Shown: in pieces, positions 51,308-54,476 of the stretch
How positions within the stretch are numbered: position 1 is the stretch's first letter
Layout of the letters: each line of letters begins with the position of its first letter
NCBI RefSeq assembly: GCF_000337695.1
Contig: NZ_AOIA01000144.1
Coordinates: 18,918-73,393, forward strand
Source of the DNA: Natronococcus jeotgali DSM 18795
Lineage (GTDB): Archaea; Halobacteriota; Halobacteria; Halobacteriales; Natrialbaceae
Direction of reading: 5' to 3'
DNA length: 54,476 nucleotides
The notes under the pieces: model-generated
Told to the model about the DNA's origin: nothing
The model's input: the letters and a program-made list of their open reading frames with translations, nothing else
Databases searched by the model: none
Position numbers and translations under genes: made by a program

Positions 51308-52323
51308 TGGATCGGACGACCAGACGCCGCCTCGAGCGGCTCGGACTCGCGCTGACGGGCCTGCTCGCGGTCGCGATGCTCGCCTTCCTGGCCCTCGAGT
51401 GGCTCCGGGAGTACCCCTACGCGGGGACCCTGTACGACCAGTTCACGACCGCGGGGATGTGGGCCGACTACTACCTCGGAACGAGCGTCTTCGGCTACTC
51501 CTTCATGCTGCGGTCGATCGCGGCGGGCGTGCTCGTCGGCATCGCCGCGCCGCTGGTCGGCACCTACCTCGTCCACCGCGAGATGGCGCTGATCGGCGAG
51601 ACGCTCGCCCACACCGCCTTCGCGGGCGTCGCCATCGGCCTGCTCTTTAGCGCGACGACCGACTGGGACGGCTCGCTGCTTGTCACCGCGCTCGTCGTCG
51701 CGATCCTCGGCGCGTTGCTCGTCCAGTACCTCGCCGAGCGGACGAACGCCTACGGCGACGTGCCGATCGCGATCATGCTCACCGGCAGCTTCGCCGTCGG
51801 AACGCTGATCATCAGCTACGGCCGCGGGGGCTTCTCGGGGGTGAGCATCGACGACTACCTCTTCGGCAGCGCGGCCGTCATCCCCGCCGAGGGGGCGCGG
51901 CTGGTCGCGATCCTGACTGTCGCCGTCGTCGCCGTCGTCGCGCTCACCTACAAGCAACTGCTCTTTATCACCTTCGACGAGCAGGCCGCCCGCGTCGCCC
52001 GACTCAACGTCACCTGGTACAACACGCTGTTGATCGTGATGACCGCGGTCGTCGTCGTCGGCGCCATGCAGATCCTGGGCGTGATCCTCGTCGCCGCGAT
52101 GCTCGTCATCCCGGTCGCGGCCGCCTCCCAGATCGCCCGCGGCTTCCGGGAGACGCTCGCGCTGTCGATCCTGTTCGGACAGGGGGCGGTGCTCGGCGGG
52201 TTCGCGTTCGCGATCTCGCAGGGGCTGCCCCCGGGCGGCTCGATCGTCGTCGTCGCGATCGGAATCTACCTCCTGGCGATTCTGGCCTCGAGCCGTTCCG
52301 GGAGTGCGATCTCGATCCACTGA
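51307..52323 (+). CDS. znuB: Zinc ABC transporter permease ZnuB
   Basis: 338-residue membrane permease of the ABC-3 family. Eight to nine membrane segments are visible. Family hallmarks include FMLRSIAAGVLVGIAAPLVGTYLVHREMALIGETLAHTAFAGVAIG and VVGAMQILGVILVAAMLVIPVAAASQIARG. It overlaps znuC by one base and completes the zinc importer. A TATA-like CGTTTAACCC follows at 52362-52372, before the next gene. Confidence 0.95.
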   Translation: MDRTTRRRLERLGLALTGLLAVAMLAFLALEWLREYPYAGTLYDQFTTAGMWADYYLGTSVFGYSFMLRSIAAGVLVGIAAPLVGTYLVHREMALIGETLAHTAFAGVAIGLLFSATTDWDGSLLVTALVVAILGALLVQYLAERTNAYGDVPIAIMLTGSFAVGTLIISYGRGGFSGVSIDDYLFGSAAVIPAEGARLVAILTVAVVAVVALTYKQLLFITFDEQAARVARLNVTWYNTLLIVMTAVVVVGAMQILGVILVAAMLVIPVAAASQIARGFRETLALSILFGQGAVLGGFAFAISQGLPPGGSIVVVAIGIYLLAILASSRSGSAISIH

Positions 52324-52362
52324 TCGGTCGGATCCCGTTCCCGGACTGCGGGAGCGCGCTGT

Positions 52363-52372
52363 ACGTTTAACC
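52363..52372 (+). promoter_or_regulatory. TATA-like element of the acetyl-CoA synthetase gene
   Basis: GTTTAACCC is centred about 28 bases before the ATG at 52397, giving a leaderless or near-leaderless transcript. Confidence 0.45.
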
Positions 52373-52396
52373 CGCTCCTCGCCGAAGGCGTGAGCG

Positions 52397-54469
52397 ATGG
52401 GACGGTTATCCGATCTCTTCGCACCCGAGACCGTCGCCGTGGTCGGCGCCACCGACCGCGAGGGCGCCGTCGGTCGGGCGATCCTCGAGAACCTGCGAGA
52501 CGAGTTCGCGGGCGAGGTGGTCCCGATCAACCCCAACCGCGACGAAGTGCTCGGGCTCGAGTGTTACCGCGACGTACAGGCCGCGCCGCCGATCGACCTG
52601 GCGGTGATCGTCGTCCCGCCGACGGTCGTGATCGACGCTATCGAGGACGTCGCCGAGGCGGGCACCGACGACGTCGTCGTCATCACCGCCGGCTTCTCCG
52701 AGACGGGGGGCGAGGGCGCCGAGCGCGAGCGACAGCTCCGCGAGCTCGCCGCGGAGTACGACCTCAACGTCGTCGGCCCGAACAGCCTCGGCGTGATGTC
52801 GACGGCGAACAACATGAACGCCACGTTCGGCCCCGAGGACGCCCGCGAGGGATCGATCTCCTTTATGAGCCAGTCGGGCGCGTTCATCACGGCCGTGCTG
52901 GACTGGGCCAACGAGCAGGGAATCGGCTTCCGGGACGTCGTCTCGCTTGGCAACAAGACCGTCCTCGACGAGACCGACTTCGTCCGCGAGTGGGGCGACG
53001 ACCCCGACACCGACGTCATCATCGGCTACCTCGAGGACGTCGACGACGGGCAGGCGTTCATCCGGGCCGCCCGCGAGGTGGCCGACGACACCCCGATCGT
53101 GCTGGTCAAGTCCGGCCGCACCGACGCCGGCGCGCAGGCGGCCTCGTCACACACGGGGGCGATCGCGGGCAGCGAACGGGCCTACGAGGCCGGCCTCGAG
53201 CAGGCGGGCGTGCTCCGGGCCACCTCGGTCCAGCAGCTGTTCGACTACGCCCGGGCGCTATCGGGACTGCCCGAGCCCGAGACCGACGGCGTCGCCGTCG
53301 TCACCAACGCCGGCGGTCCCGGCGTGTTGACGACCGACGCGGTCGGGGACTCCTCGCTCCGGATGGCCGACTTCGACGACGAGACGATCGACGCGCTCGC
53401 CGGGGCGATGCCCGACGAGGCCAACGTCTACAACCCGATCGACGCCATCGGCGACGCCGACGTCGAGCGCTTCGGCGAGGCGCTCGACATCGCCCTCGAG
53501 GACCCGAACGTCGGGAGCGCGGTCGTCGTCAGCGCGCCGACGGCCGTCCTCGAGTACGACGGGCTCGCCGAGGCGGTCATCGAGAAGCGCGAGGAACACG
53601 ACAAACCCGTCGTCACCTGCCTGATGGGCGGCGCACGCGCCCGGGCCGCAGAGGAGGTCCTGCGGGAGTTCGGCATCCCGAACTACTTCGACCCCTCCCG
53701 CGCCGTCGCCGGCCTCGACGCGCTGGCCCGGTACCGCGATATCAGCGATCGACCGATCGACGAATCCGCCGCCTTCGACGTCGACCGCGAGCGCGCCCGG
53801 ACGATCCTCGAGCGCGCCCGCGACCGCGACGACAACCGCCTCGGCGTCGAGTCGATGGAGCTGCTCGAGGCCTACGGGATCCCGACGCCCGACGGGGAGA
53901 TCGTCGACGACCCCGACCGGGCCCGCGAGGTGGCCGCGTCGATCGAGGGCGACGTCGTCATGAAGATCGTCAGCCCCGACATCACGCACAAGTCCGACAT
54001 CGGCGGCGTGAAAGTCGGGGTGAGCGAGAACGATGTCTACGACGCCTACGAGGACCTCGTCGCCCGGGCGCGCAACTACCAGCCCGACGCGACGATCCTC
54101 GGGGTCCAGGTCCAGGAGCTGCTCGACCTCGAGTCCTCGACCGAGACGATCGTCGGGATGAACCGCGACCCGCAGTTCGGCCCCCTCCTGCTGTTCGGCC
54201 TGGGCGGGATCTTCGTCGAGATCCTCGAGGACACCTCGGTCCGGGTCGCCCCGATCGGCGAGGGGCAGGCCCGCGAGATGGTCGACGGGATCAAGGCGGC
54301 GCCGCTGTTGCGGGGCGCCCGCGGCCGCGAGCCGGCCGACGTCGACGGCGTCGTCGAGACGATCCAGCGCCTCTCCCAGCTGGTCGTCGACTTCCCCTCG
54401 ATCCTCGAGCTCGACGTCAACCCGCTCGTGGCCGGCCCCGATGGCGCTGTCTCTTATACACATCTCTGA
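52397..54469 (+). CDS. acd: Acetyl-CoA synthetase (ADP-forming), fused alpha-beta, 3' end replaced by adapter
   Basis: Fused ADP-forming acyl-CoA synthetase, about 700 residues in full, which makes acid plus ATP from acyl-CoA, ADP and phosphate. The CoA-binding domain is MGRLSDLFAPETVAVVGATDREGAVGRAILENL; the ligase domains carry FMSQSGAFITAVLDWAN and KSGRTDAGAQAASSHTGAIAGSE, with His in SSHTG as the likely phospho-His. The ATP-grasp half shows MKIVSPDITHKSDIGGVKVGV and LLFGLGGIFVEIL. Genuine coding ends at about 54446 (LDVNPLVAGPDG). The final SYTHL and stop come from adapter bases. Only the last few residues of the natural protein should be missing. Confidence 0.93.
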   Translation: MGRLSDLFAPETVAVVGATDREGAVGRAILENLRDEFAGEVVPINPNRDEVLGLECYRDVQAAPPIDLAVIVVPPTVVIDAIEDVAEAGTDDVVVITAGFSETGGEGAERERQLRELAAEYDLNVVGPNSLGVMSTANNMNATFGPEDAREGSISFMSQSGAFITAVLDWANEQGIGFRDVVSLGNKTVLDETDFVREWGDDPDTDVIIGYLEDVDDGQAFIRAAREVADDTPIVLVKSGRTDAGAQAASSHTGAIAGSERAYEAGLEQAGVLRATSVQQLFDYARALSGLPEPETDGVAVVTNAGGPGVLTTDAVGDSSLRMADFDDETIDALAGAMPDEANVYNPIDAIGDADVERFGEALDIALEDPNVGSAVVVSAPTAVLEYDGLAEAVIEKREEHDKPVVTCLMGGARARAAEEVLREFGIPNYFDPSRAVAGLDALARYRDISDRPIDESAAFDVDRERARTILERARDRDDNRLGVESMELLEAYGIPTPDGEIVDDPDRAREVAASIEGDVVMKIVSPDITHKSDIGGVKVGVSENDVYDAYEDLVARARNYQPDATILGVQVQELLDLESSTETIVGMNRDPQFGPLLLFGLGGIFVEILEDTSVRVAPIGEGQAREMVDGIKAAPLLRGARGREPADVDGVVETIQRLSQLVVDFPSILELDVNPLVAGPDGAVSYTHL
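54447..54465. other. Tn5 mosaic end (Nextera adapter) contamination at contig edge
   Basis: The exact 19-base Tn5 mosaic end CTGTCTCTTATACACATCT fills these bases. It is the transposase-adapter sequence of common sequencing libraries. It yields the artefactual MCIRDS peptide on the minus strand and the false SYTHL end of the acd gene on the plus strand. Everything right of 54446 should be trimmed. Confidence 0.96.
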
Positions 54470-54476
54470 TGGCGCG

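Noticed and set aside
53258-54463. Minus-strand 401-residue frame beginning MCIRDS
   Set aside because: The start lies inside the Tn5 adapter; the rest is the antisense shadow of acd.

Overview
The window is a GC-rich stretch of a haloarchaeal chromosome (class Halobacteria, archaeal Euryarchaeota), probably from the Natrialbales side of the group. The evidence is the strongly acidic proteins, an archaeal TFB, P0/P1-type ribosomal stalk genes, HalX and HTH-10 regulators, a HEWD protein, an ADP-forming acyl-CoA synthetase, Tat lipoproteins and promoters that look leaderless. The genus is an inference. I see no tRNA, rRNA, CRISPR array, insertion sequence or phage gene. About 57 protein genes are packed tightly, many with 4-base ATGA/GTGA overlaps. 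The last ~30 bases contain a 19-base Tn5 mosaic end (library adapter), so the right edge is a contig end with contamination, not chromosome.

Layout. 1-7000: 3' end of a TFB gene, an epoxide-hydrolase-like enzyme, then an HTH-10 regulator followed by a 4Fe-4S protein / NrfD / small membrane protein operon with no catalytic subunit, and an Mrp-type Fe-S ATPase. 7000-15100: BtpA-like TIM barrel, OYE-family flavoenzyme, MscS channel, thioredoxin-like protein, an Lrp regulator overlapping an aminotransferase, and an Eis-like acetyltransferase. 15100-23400: two DAO-type FAD oxidoreductases divergent from an ornithine-cyclodeaminase-family gene, a PAS-PAS-GAF sensor with a degenerate kinase core convergent with a HalX response regulator, and purL. 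23600-29300: Tat-exported M14 peptidase, a PHP phosphoesterase overlapping an asparagine-synthase-like gene, cspA, a cupin and a TctA-like permease.

29300-36500: the L1-L10-L12 ribosomal operon with a structured leader, L11, CutA, a HEWD zinc protein, a 510-residue acidic repeat protein and pckA. 36500-45900: small zinc protein, methyltransferase, HAD phosphatase, thioesterase, a TraB-family protein overlapping an M50 membrane protease, purM, UspA, macrodomain protein, a 56-residue protein behind DtxR-like boxes, and a Dps ferritin. 46000-54476: YihY/BrkB protein, two Tat lipoproteins, a ZnuA-ZnuC-ZnuB zinc transporter, and an ADP-forming acetyl-CoA synthetase cut by the contig end.

The strongest unusual signal is in the zinc locus. 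Two stand-alone lipoproteins and the zinc-binding protein share one ~115-residue domain, and in ZnuA that domain sits exactly where other ZnuA proteins carry a His-rich loop. Other notable signals are a secreted acidic protein with five copies of a VTIEEAT motif in low-complexity linkers, a matched pair of palindromes flanking the redox regulator, an apparently dead sensor kinase, and a TraB domain split by a membrane insertion.
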